Of a stretch of 64,000 bases of DNA, positions 17,257-25,895 are shown in pieces. The first letter of the stretch is position 1. The number at the start of each line of letters is the position of its first letter. The stretch covers positions 54,864 to 118,863 of the forward strand of contig JAMLGJ010000005.1 of the NCBI GenBank assembly GCA_023958095.1. Direction: 5' to 3'. The translations under genes and the position numbers were made by a program. The notes under the pieces are model-generated. The model saw only the letters and a list, made by a program, of their open reading frames with translations, ran no database searches and was not told the origin of the DNA. Source of the stretch: Microthrixaceae bacterium. GTDB taxonomy: Bacteria; Actinomycetota; Acidimicrobiia; Acidimicrobiales; Microtrichaceae.

Positions 17257-17544
17257 GTGGGCTGTGGCTGTTTGATCCTGCTCGCGTCGGGCATCAGTCC
17301 GAGGCTCGCGCTGTTCGTGATGTGGCTGTTCACCGACCGTCTCTCGATCGCGCTCGACTCCTTCTGGGTCGGTTTCGCCGGATTCCTCGTACTGCCCTGG
17401 ACCACCCTGGCCTGGGCCGTCGCCTACGCCCCGGTGGTCGGGGTGAGGGGATTCGGGATCCTGTTGGTGGCGTTCGCCTTCGTGGTCGACCTGAGTTCGT
17501 GGTTCAGCACCGGGCGCGAGGGCTACCAGCGGGTCGCAGCCTGA
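17257..17544 (+). CDS. Small conserved-type membrane protein
   Basis: The 95-residue product has a Cys-rich start (MGCGCLILLASG) and two or three hydrophobic helices (about residues 5-25, 38-58 and 62-80), with WLFTDRLSIALDSFWVGFAG between them, where a helix pair would fold. It has the look of a small actinobacterial membrane protein of unknown function. The GTG start is supported by a leaderless -10 box. Its end overlaps the convergent alpha-mannosidase gene by 41 bases. I do not recognise a named family. Confidence 0.7.
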   Translation: MGCGCLILLASGISPRLALFVMWLFTDRLSIALDSFWVGFAGFLVLPWTTLAWAVAYAPVVGVRGFGILLVAFAFVVDLSSWFSTGREGYQRVAA

Positions 17545-20500
17545 GGGTCACGAGCTCGAAGGGCCTCAGCTCCAGCGCGACCGCGTTGGTGTCGAGCAGC
17601 TCCTGTCGTTCCGAGGGCTCCTCGAGGAGGTTGCAGCGATGTGCCGCTGCCAGCGCTGTGGCAGCGGTGACGGTAGGACTCACGTGGTCCCCCACGGCCT
17701 CCCACAGACGGACGACCAGGTCACCGGAACCGTCGTCCGCCAGCTTGACCGCGGACACCGAGACGCGACGGTCGGACACCTCGATGACCGGCGCTGCCGG
17801 AGTCGGCACAGCACCGCCGGCGCCGGGGGGTTCCGGGGCGACCCTGGTGCTCAACGGGAGGTTGAGGGCCTCGGCCTGGTTCACGACCTCGGCCAGGCCC
17901 GGACCGTGTGGGAACAGTGAGATCGTCACGCGGTGCCGGCCCCGGTCAGCCCCGGGATCCGGGTAGGAGGGTGACCTCAGCAGCGAGACCCTGATGCCCC
18001 CACCCTGGACCGAATGGCCGTAGCGACCGTCGTTGAGCACCGCCACCCCGAAGGACGGTTCCGACATGTCCACCCAACGGTGTGCGCAGACCTCGAACTT
18101 GGCGGCGTCCCAGCTGGTGTTTCCGTGGGTCGGACGGTCCACCTTGCCGAACTGGATCTCACAGGCCGCGGCTTCTGCACGCACCTCCAGGGGGAAGTCG
18201 ATGCTGAGGTACTTCTCGTCCTCGTGCCAGTCGATGTCGAGGCGGATGTCGAGGCGAGCGCTGTCCGCCGCCAGGGAGTAGGTCTGCACGACCTCCGACC
18301 GCCCCACCCGGCGGGTGAACGACACCGCGCCGAGGAGAGGTCCGCGGTGGGTCACCTCGGCCTCCGCGGCGTCGGGCAGGTCGACCGACCCGGGCGCGGT
18401 CCACTGCTCGATGTCCCAGGCGTCGTACTCGACAGGGTGGTCCGCACCGATCTGCAGCGCAGCGCAGCGCGATCCCGCCGGCACGACCTCGCGGTCGTTG
18501 CGGCAGTCCCTGAAGGAGCCGAGTGCGCCTCCGGGGTCGAAGCGGGCCTCGACGATCCCATTGGAGATGGCCCGCTGGTCAGCGTGCACCTCCGCGACGG
18601 GTTCGAGCCCCACCAGCGGAGCGGTCCCCAATCCGGGCACCTCGACGAGGGTCGCGTGCAGGGCTTCGTCGAGTTGTTGGCAGGGACCGCCACCCGGAGC
18701 CGCAGCGTGTCCCACGACAAGCTCGCGGCGGGCGTGGGTGGCGGCGTTTGCCACGACCGAGCCACCCGGGAGCCGCTCTAGCAGTTCCGAGCGGATCTGC
18801 GATCCCCGCTCCAGCACCGCTGCGTGCTCCGCCTCCGCGTCGTGATGCACCCAGGCGATCGAGGAGCCCGGGAGCACGTCGTGGAACTGCTGGGTCAGCA
18901 CGCGCTTCCAGAGCAGGTCCAGCTCCTCGGAGTAGCGGGCGTCGCCGAGGGTCGCGGCCCACAGCTCGACCTCGCGCAACAGCTGCTCGCAGCGCCTGTT
19001 GCCGACCTTCGTGGCGGCCTGGGAGGTGAGGGTGCCCCGGTGCATCTCGAAGTAGAGCTCACCGGTCCACTCCGGTGTGCCGGGCCGTTCCAGCTCGGCG
19101 GCCAGGTCACCGAAGAACTCCGAGGGCCCGTGGAGTTCGAGGCGGGGCAGACCGGCGACGTCCCCGAGGAGGCGGGCCCGGTCGAGCATCTCGGCCGTCG
19201 GCCCCCCGCCCCCGTCGCCGTGACCGAAGGGCACCACCGCGATGTCGGACCACGCGTGGTCGGCGAAGTTGGACGAGGCGAAGGAGAGCTCGCGGGGCGT
19301 CAGCTCGGAGTTGTAGGTCTCGATGGGGGGGAAGTGGGCGATGACCCGCGAGCCGTCGATGCCCTCCCAGGTGAAGCTGTGGTGCGGGAAGCGGTTCTGC
19401 TTGTTCCAGCTCAACTTCTGTGTGAGGAACCTGTTGCACCCGGCCTGCAGGAAGATCTGCGGCAGCGAGCCCGGGTAGCCGAAGACGTCGGGGAGCCACA
19501 CCTCCTCGCAGCGCATCCCGAAGTGCTCCTCGAAGTACCTCTGGCCCGCCACGAGCTGCCTCACGAGTGACTCCCCGCTGGGCAGGTTCATGTCGGCCTC
19601 CACCCACATGGCCCCGACCGGAACCCAGCGGCCGCGGGCCACATGGTGGGAGATCTGCTCGAAGAGCTCCGGATGGTCCTCGCGCACGAACTCGTACTGG
19701 GCCGCCTGGGAGCACACGAAGAGGTGTTCGGGGTACTCCTCGAGGAGGCGCACCTGGTTCGAGAAGGTGCGAGCACACTTGCGCCGGGTCTCGCGCATCG
19801 GCCAGAGCCAGGCCGTGTCGATGTGTGCATGACCCATCGCGCTCAGCTTCATCGAGCCCGGGGCGGCGGCCGGCTCGAAACCCTCGGCGAGCACCCGCCG
19901 TGCATCCGCTGCGCAGCCCGGGACGTCGTCGAGGTCGATCCGCTCGACGCAACGGCGCAGGATCTCGGTGAGCCGCTGGCGACGTCGCGAGCCCCTCTCG
20001 AGCACGTGCACGAGTTCGTTCAGGGTGGCCAGCTCCGTGACCAGCCGACGGACCTCCCGGTCGTAGGTGACCAGGTCGACCCCGCCGAAGGTGTACAACG
20101 GCGAGCCACCCGCGGTCGCCGGGTCGCCGAGTCCGCTGGCGGTGAAGCTCGTGGTCAGGTCCGGGTTCGCCGCAGCCTCCACCAGGAAGCGGATGGGCTG
20201 TCGGGTGTCATCCCCGCCGCCGGCAGGTGTGGAGGGAACGACGAGCGAGAGCGGCAACCTGCGACGCCTCGGGTGGATGCCGCACACGATGCGCCGGTCG
20301 ACGTAGAGGGCGGCCTCGGCCTGGAACCCCGCCATGGCACCACCGAAACCGATCTCGACGGACACCTCGAGCCCGTGGGGACCGTGCGGGTCGTCCGGCG
20401 GCGCGGAGTCCCCGCGCACGTCGAACCAGGTCGTGCCCCAGGGAGGCCCCCAGCGGTCACCGGGGGAGACCCGTTCGAAGCCTTCCCGGGGCAACTCGTC

Positions 20501-20635
20501 GACCCTGCAGGGTTCCCCCTCGAGGTGCAGGGCGGACACCTCCAGGGGTTGTCTGTGGAGCGTCTCGGCGGGGGCCAGGCGTTCCATCAACAGGCGGTTG
20601 ACCCGGTTCTCGGTGATCCTCGAGCTGTCGTGCAC
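17504..20635 (-). CDS. Alpha-mannosidase, glycoside hydrolase family 38
   Basis: The 1043-residue enzyme is a bacterial GH38 alpha-mannosidase that removes alpha-linked mannose. An N-terminal beta domain (about 1-255) precedes the catalytic barrel, with zinc ligands in HAHIDTAWLWP (H269, H271, D273) and the catalytic nucleophile D383 in WLPDVFGYPGS. The middle helical domain and C-terminal beta-sandwich domains follow. No signal peptide is present, so it is predicted to be cytoplasmic, acting on imported or endogenous mannosides. AAGGTGG precedes the GTG at 20635. It has no obvious sugar transporter beside it. It could act in glycan recycling with the envelope genes, a guess. Confidence 0.93.
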   Translation of the reverse strand: MHDSSRITENRVNRLLMERLAPAETLHRQPLEVSALHLEGEPCRVDELPREGFERVSPGDRWGPPWGTTWFDVRGDSAPPDDPHGPHGLEVSVEIGFGGAMAGFQAEAALYVDRRIVCGIHPRRRRLPLSLVVPSTPAGGGDDTRQPIRFLVEAAANPDLTTSFTASGLGDPATAGGSPLYTFGGVDLVTYDREVRRLVTELATLNELVHVLERGSRRRQRLTEILRRCVERIDLDDVPGCAADARRVLAEGFEPAAAPGSMKLSAMGHAHIDTAWLWPMRETRRKCARTFSNQVRLLEEYPEHLFVCSQAAQYEFVREDHPELFEQISHHVARGRWVPVGAMWVEADMNLPSGESLVRQLVAGQRYFEEHFGMRCEEVWLPDVFGYPGSLPQIFLQAGCNRFLTQKLSWNKQNRFPHHSFTWEGIDGSRVIAHFPPIETYNSELTPRELSFASSNFADHAWSDIAVVPFGHGDGGGGPTAEMLDRARLLGDVAGLPRLELHGPSEFFGDLAAELERPGTPEWTGELYFEMHRGTLTSQAATKVGNRRCEQLLREVELWAATLGDARYSEELDLLWKRVLTQQFHDVLPGSSIAWVHHDAEAEHAAVLERGSQIRSELLERLPGGSVVANAATHARRELVVGHAAAPGGGPCQQLDEALHATLVEVPGLGTAPLVGLEPVAEVHADQRAISNGIVEARFDPGGALGSFRDCRNDREVVPAGSRCAALQIGADHPVEYDAWDIEQWTAPGSVDLPDAAEAEVTHRGPLLGAVSFTRRVGRSEVVQTYSLAADSARLDIRLDIDWHEDEKYLSIDFPLEVRAEAAACEIQFGKVDRPTHGNTSWDAAKFEVCAHRWVDMSEPSFGVAVLNDGRYGHSVQGGGIRVSLLRSPSYPDPGADRGRHRVTISLFPHGPGLAEVVNQAEALNLPLSTRVAPEPPGAGGAVPTPAAPVIEVSDRRVSVSAVKLADDGSGDLVVRLWEAVGDHVSPTVTAATALAAAHRCNLLEEPSERQELLDTNAVALELRPFELVTLRLRPAGSPRARC

Positions 20636-20686
20636 CTCACCACCTTGCCAGCCGGACCACCCAGCCGGCCCGGTGCTCCCGCGGTT

Positions 20687-20998
20687 TCAGGGCCACACGG
20701 CGGTGAGGATCCACACGGCTCCCATCCCGCTGGCGAGCGTCCAACCGACCGAGCGGGTTGTTGCGGCCACCACCACGGCGATCGCGAAGGCGGGGTACCA
20801 CGGCCCGAAGTCGCGCACCTGCGCACCATCGAACACGAGGGCGTCCGCGATGATCGCAGGCAGTACGGCCACCGGCACCAGAGCGAGGATCCTGCGCGTG
20901 CTCTCGGGGATCTCGCGGCCCGCGGCGAACGCGATCACCGACACCCTCAGCAGGTAGGTGCCTGCCGCGGCCAGGAGCACCTCGGTGGTGAAGCTCAA
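20687..20998 (-). CDS. azlD: AzlD-type branched-chain amino acid exporter small subunit
   Basis: The 103-residue membrane protein has four hydrophobic segments and the AzlD pattern GTYLLRVSVIAF near the start and PVAVLPAIIADALVF in the middle. AzlC and AzlD together export branched-chain amino acids or analogues. The start is unusual: a TTG at 20998 overlapping the azlC stop (TTGA), with GGAAGGGG seven bases before it, strong enough to make TTG credible; there is no ATG or GTG near the expected N-terminus. Confidence 0.85.
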   Translation of the reverse strand: MSFTTEVLLAAAGTYLLRVSVIAFAAGREIPESTRRILALVPVAVLPAIIADALVFDGAQVRDFGPWYPAFAIAVVVAATTRSVGWTLASGMGAVWILTAVWP

Positions 20999-21699
20999 CT
21001 CGAAACCCCTTCCGAGCCGATGTCCCCGCCGCCGCTCGGTCCGCCCCCCGACGCGAGGCCGCCGGCGAGCATTCCGGCGACTGCTCCGAGGAGGATGTTG
21101 GTGCCTACCGGCAGGAAAGAGGTGCCGAGTGCCACGACGACCGACACGGATGCAGCAGTGAGAGCCGGACGGTCGCGAAGGGAGGGGACGACCAGGGCGG
21201 TGAACATCAGTGGAATGATGAACCCGAGCTGCAGGCCGTCGGGGATCGAGCCACCTGCCAGGAGCCCCACCAGGGTTCCGAACTGCCACATGACGAACAG
21301 CGTGAGTGCAGCACCCAGGTAGAAGCCCCGCCGTCTCAGGGGGTCGTCCTCCGTTTCGTACTCGAGAAGCGACAGAGCAACTGCCTGGTCGGTCATCAGG
21401 TGCGCCCCGAGGTAGCGGAACCCGGTCGGGAACTCCGAGAAGGAGGGTGCCAGAGCGGCCGAGTAGAGCAGGAAGCGGGCGTTCACCACGAGTGCCGTGC
21501 CCACTGCCACGAGCCAGAACGCACCCTGGTCGTGGAGCTCCACGAGAGACAGCTGCGAGGCGCCCGCGAATATGGCGACGCTGCCGAGGACCCCCGGCCA
21601 GGTCCCGAGGCCGGCTGAACTGACCGCCACCCCGTAGACGACACCGAAGGGCCACACCCCGAGGGCCAGCACGAACGCGCGCCGCGACCCGGCGGACAT
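20995..21699 (-). CDS. azlC: AzlC family branched-chain amino acid exporter large subunit
   Basis: The 234-residue protein has about seven to eight TM helices and AzlC signatures: ALGVWPFGVVYGVAVSSAG, IFAGASQLSLVELHDQGA, VVNARFLLYSAALAPSF and LMTDQAVALS. It forms the large subunit of the AzlCD exporter with the coupled downstream gene. An Asp/Gly-rich tail (GGGPSGGGDIGSEG) is cytoplasmic and low complexity. The ATG at 21699 is chosen; a GTG six codons upstream at 21717 is an alternative. The family is known for azaleucine and branched-chain amino-acid export; the actual substrate is unknown. Confidence 0.88.
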   Translation of the reverse strand: MSAGSRRAFVLALGVWPFGVVYGVAVSSAGLGTWPGVLGSVAIFAGASQLSLVELHDQGAFWLVAVGTALVVNARFLLYSAALAPSFSEFPTGFRYLGAHLMTDQAVALSLLEYETEDDPLRRRGFYLGAALTLFVMWQFGTLVGLLAGGSIPDGLQLGFIIPLMFTALVVPSLRDRPALTAASVSVVVALGTSFLPVGTNILLGAVAGMLAGGLASGGGPSGGGDIGSEGVSS

Positions 21700-21774
21700 T
21701 GCAGCAGTGAACACCACCCGATTCTGGCAGCTGTCGCGGTGGGGCAGGTCCGGCGCGGACGGGGCGAAGGGGGC

Positions 21775-22179
21775 TCAGAGGTTCTGGCGGGCTCTGCTGG
21801 ACTCCATCACGGAGTCCAGCCACGTGCCGAAGCCAGGCGTCGTCGAGGTGAACTCCACCCCGAAGTACGCCCAGCCGATCTCCTCGGCGGGAAGCACCCG
21901 GCGGATCACCGCCTCGAAGCTCGCATCCGGACCCAGACGCACCGTGACGGTCGTGTCGGGAACGGCACCGGACTCCGCCGGCGCCACCACTCCCGCCCCG
22001 CTCACCGAGACGTTGTGGATGACCGCATTGGTCGACCTGGTCGGCTGGCAGCAGCGGGAGGGGTCCTCACCGCGGGCCCGCCTGAGCCGTTGGGTCCAGT
22101 CGGACTCGAGGTGCGGCTCCCAGTACGCGGCGACCCCACCCACGTCGTAGCGTTCCCCGATCCGCGGATCGAACTCCAT
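21775..22179 (-). CDS. PilZ-like domain protein
   Basis: The 134-residue soluble protein carries NVSVSGAGVVAP, matching the (D/N)xSxxG half of the PilZ cyclic-di-GMP site, followed by alternating beta strands (TTVTVRLGPDASFEAVIRRVLP, WAYFGVEFTS) as in PilZ barrels. The RxxxR half of the motif is not clear: RLRRARGED lies at the right side but with unusual spacing, so c-di-GMP binding is uncertain. It stands alone between azlC and the thioredoxin gene. A signalling or purely structural role is possible. Confidence 0.65.
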   Translation of the reverse strand: MEFDPRIGERYDVGGVAAYWEPHLESDWTQRLRRARGEDPSRCCQPTRSTNAVIHNVSVSGAGVVAPAESGAVPDTTVTVRLGPDASFEAVIRRVLPAEEIGWAYFGVEFTSTTPGFGTWLDSVMESSRARQNL

Positions 22180-22257
22180 GCACTTCCATCGGCACCTTCC
22201 GCCCGGAATTGAGAAATGCCGGGGTTGGTGCGTGCAGGGGCGGGTGACCCGGCTCGC

Positions 22258-22620
22258 TCAGCTCTCGGCCGCGGCCAGCTCGGCACGGACCTCGTCCATG
22301 TCCAGCGCCTCGGCCTGGCCAACCAGGTCCTCCAGAGCGGCCTCCGGGAGGGCACCGGCCTGGTTGAACAACAGGATCCCGTCGCGGAAGACCATCAGCG
22401 TGGGGATCGACATGATGCCCAGCTCACCGGCGAGGGCCTGTTCGGCCTCGGTGTCGACCTTCGCGAAGACCGCGTCGGGGTGCTCCTCGGAGACCTTCTC
22501 GAACACGGGAGCGAAGCGCTTGCAGGGGCCGCACCACTCGGCCCACAGGTCGACCAGCACCAGCCCTCCGGCGTTGATGGTCTCGGCGAAGGTTGCCTGC
22601 GTGAGGTTTACGGTTGACAT
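22258..22620 (-). CDS. trxA: Thioredoxin
   Basis: The 120-residue protein is a canonical cytoplasmic thioredoxin: LVDLWAEWCGPCKRFAPVFE with the redox pair in WCGPCK, the cis-Pro in MSIPTLMVFRDG, and AKVDTEAEQALAGELGI. It reduces protein disulfides and could supply electrons to the CysH reductase encoded elsewhere in the window. GGAG lies four bases before the ATG at 22620. A short acidic C-terminal extension (about 12 residues) goes beyond the usual 108. No thioredoxin reductase gene is nearby. Confidence 0.95.
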   Translation of the reverse strand: MSTVNLTQATFAETINAGGLVLVDLWAEWCGPCKRFAPVFEKVSEEHPDAVFAKVDTEAEQALAGELGIMSIPTLMVFRDGILLFNQAGALPEAALEDLVGQAEALDMDEVRAELAAAES

Positions 22621-22709
22621 CTCTGCTCCAGTCGGTCCGGTGGTTCGGGGGTGTGGACCGTCGAGGTGTTGAACAGCACGGCCCAGGGTCGTATTCCGGG
22701 CCGATCGGA

Positions 22710-22715
22710 TAGCGT
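22710..22715 (+). promoter_or_regulatory. -10 box TAGCGT, leaderless promoter
   Basis: TAGCGT lies eight bases before the ATG at 22724 of the monooxygenase gene, within leaderless distance. Confidence 0.35.
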
Positions 22716-22723
22716 CGGGCCCC

Positions 22724-24220
22724 ATGGACGGACCGGGGGGCCCATTGTCACGGACTGGGATCGCAATCATCGGGGCCGGTGCGGGAGGGCTCTGCGCCGC
22801 GGCCCAGCTGAGGCTCGCGGGGTACGACGACTTCGTCGTGCTCGAGCGCTCCGACGGCGTCGGGGGCACCTGGCGCGACAACACCTACCCGGACGCAGCG
22901 TGTGACGTGCCGTCGCACTTCTACAGCTTCTCCTTCGCGACCAATCCCGACTGGACGCGCAAGTGGGCCAAGCAACCCGAGATCCTCGCCTACTTCGAGT
23001 CGCTCGTGGACCGCTTCGACCTCGCCCAGCACCTGCGCTTCGGTGTCGAGGTGACCGAGGCGACCTGGTCCGACGAGGACTGCAACTGGACCGTGCGCAC
23101 CGCCGGGGGCGAGTCCTGGGTGGCGAGCGTGGTGGTCTCCGCCCTGGGGCAGCTGAACATGCCCCATGTGCCGGAGATCCCGGGACTGGAGGACTTCGCC
23201 GGCACACGCTTCCACTCCGCGCGCTGGGACCACCGACACGACCTCGACGGGGAGGCCGTCGGAGTGATCGGCATCGGTGCCTCCGCGATCCAGTTCGTGC
23301 CGCCGGTGGCGCGCGAAGCGGGGACGGTGACGTTGTTCCAGCGCAGCGCCAACTACGTGGTTCCCAAGCCGGACCGCGAGTTCCGCCCGTGGGAACGGTG
23401 GGTGTTCCGCAACGTGCCCGCAGCCGAGAAGGCCTACCGGGCGTGGACCTACTGGCGCCTCGAGACGAAGTTCTCACTCATGCGTCGCGAGTCCAGGCTG
23501 GGGCGCTGGTTGCAGTCGCGCTTCCGCAGGGAGCTCGCCGCGATGGCCGACGAACGGCTTCCGATGGAGGTGCTCATGCCCGACTACCCACCGGGATGTC
23601 GTCGCCTTCTGATCTCCGACGACTGGTACCCGACCCTGCGCCGGGACAACGTGGAGGTCGTCGGTTCGGGTGTGTCCCGGATCACCCCCGATGGGCTCGA
23701 CACCGCCGACGGACGGCACTTCCGGCTCGACACCCTGATCTTCGGTACCGGTTTCAGGACCACCGAGTTCCTCACGCCGCTCAAGGTGACCGGATCCAAC
23801 GGCCGTGACCTAAACGAGGTCTGGGGTGGCGGAGCGGTCGCCTACATGGGCATCGCCGTCAGCGGCTTTCCCAACCTGTTCATCCTCTACGGTCCCAACA
23901 CCAACCTGGGGCACAACTCGATCCTGTTCATGATCGAACAACAGGTCCAGTACCTCCTCGCGGCACTCGAACAGCTGCAGCGGCGCGGCGCCGCCGCCCT
24001 CGATGTGAAGCCCGGGGCCCTGGAGGCGTGGGACGACGAGATGCGCACCCGATCCGAGGAGACCGTCTGGGCCGGCGACTGCAGCTCCTGGTACAAGACA
24101 GACGACGGGCGCATCACGAACAACTGGGTCGGCCACACCACCGAGTACCGCAGGCGCATGCGCGCCCCGGCCTGGGACGACTGGCGCTTCATCCGGGCCG
24201 AACCCACGAACCGGAGCTGA
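22724..24220 (+). CDS. Flavin-containing monooxygenase, Baeyer-Villiger type
   Basis: The 498-residue enzyme has the FAD motif GAGAGG near residue 17, the NADPH motif GIGASA in the middle, and between them FAGTRFHSARWDH, which fits the Baeyer-Villiger fingerprint FxGxxxHxxxW. NTYPDAACDVPSHFYSFSF is also typical of the family. It inserts oxygen into ketones or oxidises N/S centres using NADPH and O2. Length and domain order are normal. It is divergent from trxA and ends 13 bases from the convergent ThDP enzyme gene. The substrate is unknown. Confidence 0.92.
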   Translation: MDGPGGPLSRTGIAIIGAGAGGLCAAAQLRLAGYDDFVVLERSDGVGGTWRDNTYPDAACDVPSHFYSFSFATNPDWTRKWAKQPEILAYFESLVDRFDLAQHLRFGVEVTEATWSDEDCNWTVRTAGGESWVASVVVSALGQLNMPHVPEIPGLEDFAGTRFHSARWDHRHDLDGEAVGVIGIGASAIQFVPPVAREAGTVTLFQRSANYVVPKPDREFRPWERWVFRNVPAAEKAYRAWTYWRLETKFSLMRRESRLGRWLQSRFRRELAAMADERLPMEVLMPDYPPGCRRLLISDDWYPTLRRDNVEVVGSGVSRITPDGLDTADGRHFRLDTLIFGTGFRTTEFLTPLKVTGSNGRDLNEVWGGGAVAYMGIAVSGFPNLFILYGPNTNLGHNSILFMIEQQVQYLLAALEQLQRRGAAALDVKPGALEAWDDEMRTRSEETVWAGDCSSWYKTDDGRITNNWVGHTTEYRRRMRAPAWDDWRFIRAEPTNRS

Positions 24221-24233
24221 ACCGGAGGAGCCG

Positions 24234-25793
24234 CTACAGCAGCGGCGGCACCACCGCCTCGACCACGGCCGGGCCCTCCGAGGCGAGCGCTGCCTCCAGC
24301 TGCTCGGTGAACTCCCCGGCGTCGGTGGCACGGGTCGCCTGCTCCACACCCATGCCACGTGCGAGCGACACGAAATCGAGGTCGGGGCCGCTCAGGTCGA
24401 GCATCTCGCGGGCCAGCTTTCCGTCGGCGGACGCCCCGACACGGTTCAGCTCCATCTCGAGCACCGCGTAGGAACTGTTGTTGAGGATGACGGTGGTCAC
24501 GTCGAGGCCTTCGCGAACCTGCGTCCACAGCGCCTGGAAGGTGTACATCGCCGAACCGTCGGACTCCAGGTTGAGCACCTTGCGGTCCCGGCCCGCAACG
24601 GCGGCGCCGGTGGCCACCGGCATGCCGAAACCGATCGCGCCTCCCGGCAGGCACAGCCAGTCGTGCGGTGGTGCGCCAGCGGTGGCCCCGGCCACGAAGA
24701 GCCCAGAGGTGTTCCCCTCGTCCGCAACGATCGCACCCTCGGGCAGCAGCGCCCCCACCGCGGCCGCCATGCTCTGCGCGTCGAGCGCCCCGGTGGGCCG
24801 GTCCGGACGCTGTGCGACCTGGCGAGGGGCGACACCCCTGTCGACACCCAGCTCCGCTGCGAGGGCGTCCAGAGCAGCTGTTGAGTCCTCCCCCGGAACG
24901 CTCAGCACGTGCACCGTGCAACCGTCGGGAACGAGGTCGGAGGCCTTGTCCGGGTAGGCGAAGAACGACACCGGCGAGCGGGCCTCCACGAGCACGAGGT
25001 GCTCGAGGCCGTCCAACTGGGCCTGGGCGAACTCGGCCAGGTAGCCGAGACGTTGGGGTTCGACGCGCCCTGCACCGCGCTCCAGACGGGCGGGGAAAGT
25101 CTCGGCGAGCAGCGAGCTGTCGGTACCTGCACAGATGTCCCCGGCAAGCGCCAGCGCATCCTGGGTGCACGCCGTACCACCCACCAGGAGGGCCGCCCTG
25201 CCCGATGATCGGAGTGCCTCGGCGGCCTCGGCCACCGACTGCTGCGAGACCGCCGCGGGCGCCGAGCGGGCTGCTGCACCGACCGGGCCACCCGCTTCGG
25301 ACCAGCAGGTGTCGGCGGGCAGGATCAACGTCGCCACCTTCCCCGGGTTGCCCGAGGCCGCCGCGACGGCTTCGGCGGCGTCCGAGGCCACCGAAGAGGC
25401 ATCGGTGGACTCCCGGACCCATCCCTCGAGGCTCGAGGCGATGGCTGCGATGTCCGACTGCAGGGGCGCGTCGTACTGCGCGTGGTAAGTGGCGTGGTCG
25501 CCCACGATGTTCACCACCGGGACGTTGCCGCGCCGCGCGTTGTGCAGGTTTGCCAGGCCGTTGCCCAGCCCGGGTCCCAGGTGCAGCAGTGCTGCGGCGG
25601 GCCGACCGGCGATGCGTGAGTAGCCATCGGCGGCCCCGGTGGCCACTCCCTCGTAGAGCGCCAGCACGCCGTGCATCTCCGGCACGTCGTCGAGTGCGGC
25701 CACGAAGTGCATCTCGGAGGTGCCGGGGTTCATGAAGCAGGTGTCCACCCCGGAGGCCACCAGGGTTCGGATGAGTGCCTGTGCACCGTTCAT
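24234..25793 (-). CDS. Thiamine diphosphate-dependent enzyme, acetolactate synthase-like
   Basis: The 519-residue protein has the three-domain ThDP decarboxylase/carboligase fold. The cofactor-activating Glu lies in ALYEGVATGAADGYSRI, and the ThDP/Mg site is ESDGSAMYTFQALWTQ ending in ILNN. The first residue of the usual GDGS is Ser (SDGS). It lacks the quinone-dependent or membrane tail of pyruvate oxidase and is shorter than true acetolactate synthases (about 560), matching a widespread group annotated loosely as acetolactate synthase-like or benzoylformate decarboxylase-like. The ATG at 25793 is preceded by a purine-rich AAAGGAA. It lies 102 bases from the GlcD-type gene in the same direction, so both may work on 2-hydroxy/2-oxo acids. 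Confidence 0.87.
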   Translation of the reverse strand: MNGAQALIRTLVASGVDTCFMNPGTSEMHFVAALDDVPEMHGVLALYEGVATGAADGYSRIAGRPAAALLHLGPGLGNGLANLHNARRGNVPVVNIVGDHATYHAQYDAPLQSDIAAIASSLEGWVRESTDASSVASDAAEAVAAASGNPGKVATLILPADTCWSEAGGPVGAAARSAPAAVSQQSVAEAAEALRSSGRAALLVGGTACTQDALALAGDICAGTDSSLLAETFPARLERGAGRVEPQRLGYLAEFAQAQLDGLEHLVLVEARSPVSFFAYPDKASDLVPDGCTVHVLSVPGEDSTAALDALAAELGVDRGVAPRQVAQRPDRPTGALDAQSMAAAVGALLPEGAIVADEGNTSGLFVAGATAGAPPHDWLCLPGGAIGFGMPVATGAAVAGRDRKVLNLESDGSAMYTFQALWTQVREGLDVTTVILNNSSYAVLEMELNRVGASADGKLAREMLDLSGPDLDFVSLARGMGVEQATRATDAGEFTEQLEAALASEGPAVVEAVVPPLL

Positions 25794-25895
25794 CTCGTGT
25801 CGTTCCTTTCCATTGGATCCATTGGGGGAGCTCGCTTCCACCGACGAGCTCGTTTCGGGGTAGCCGTCTCCCGGGCGCGGGTTGCGGCGGGCGGT

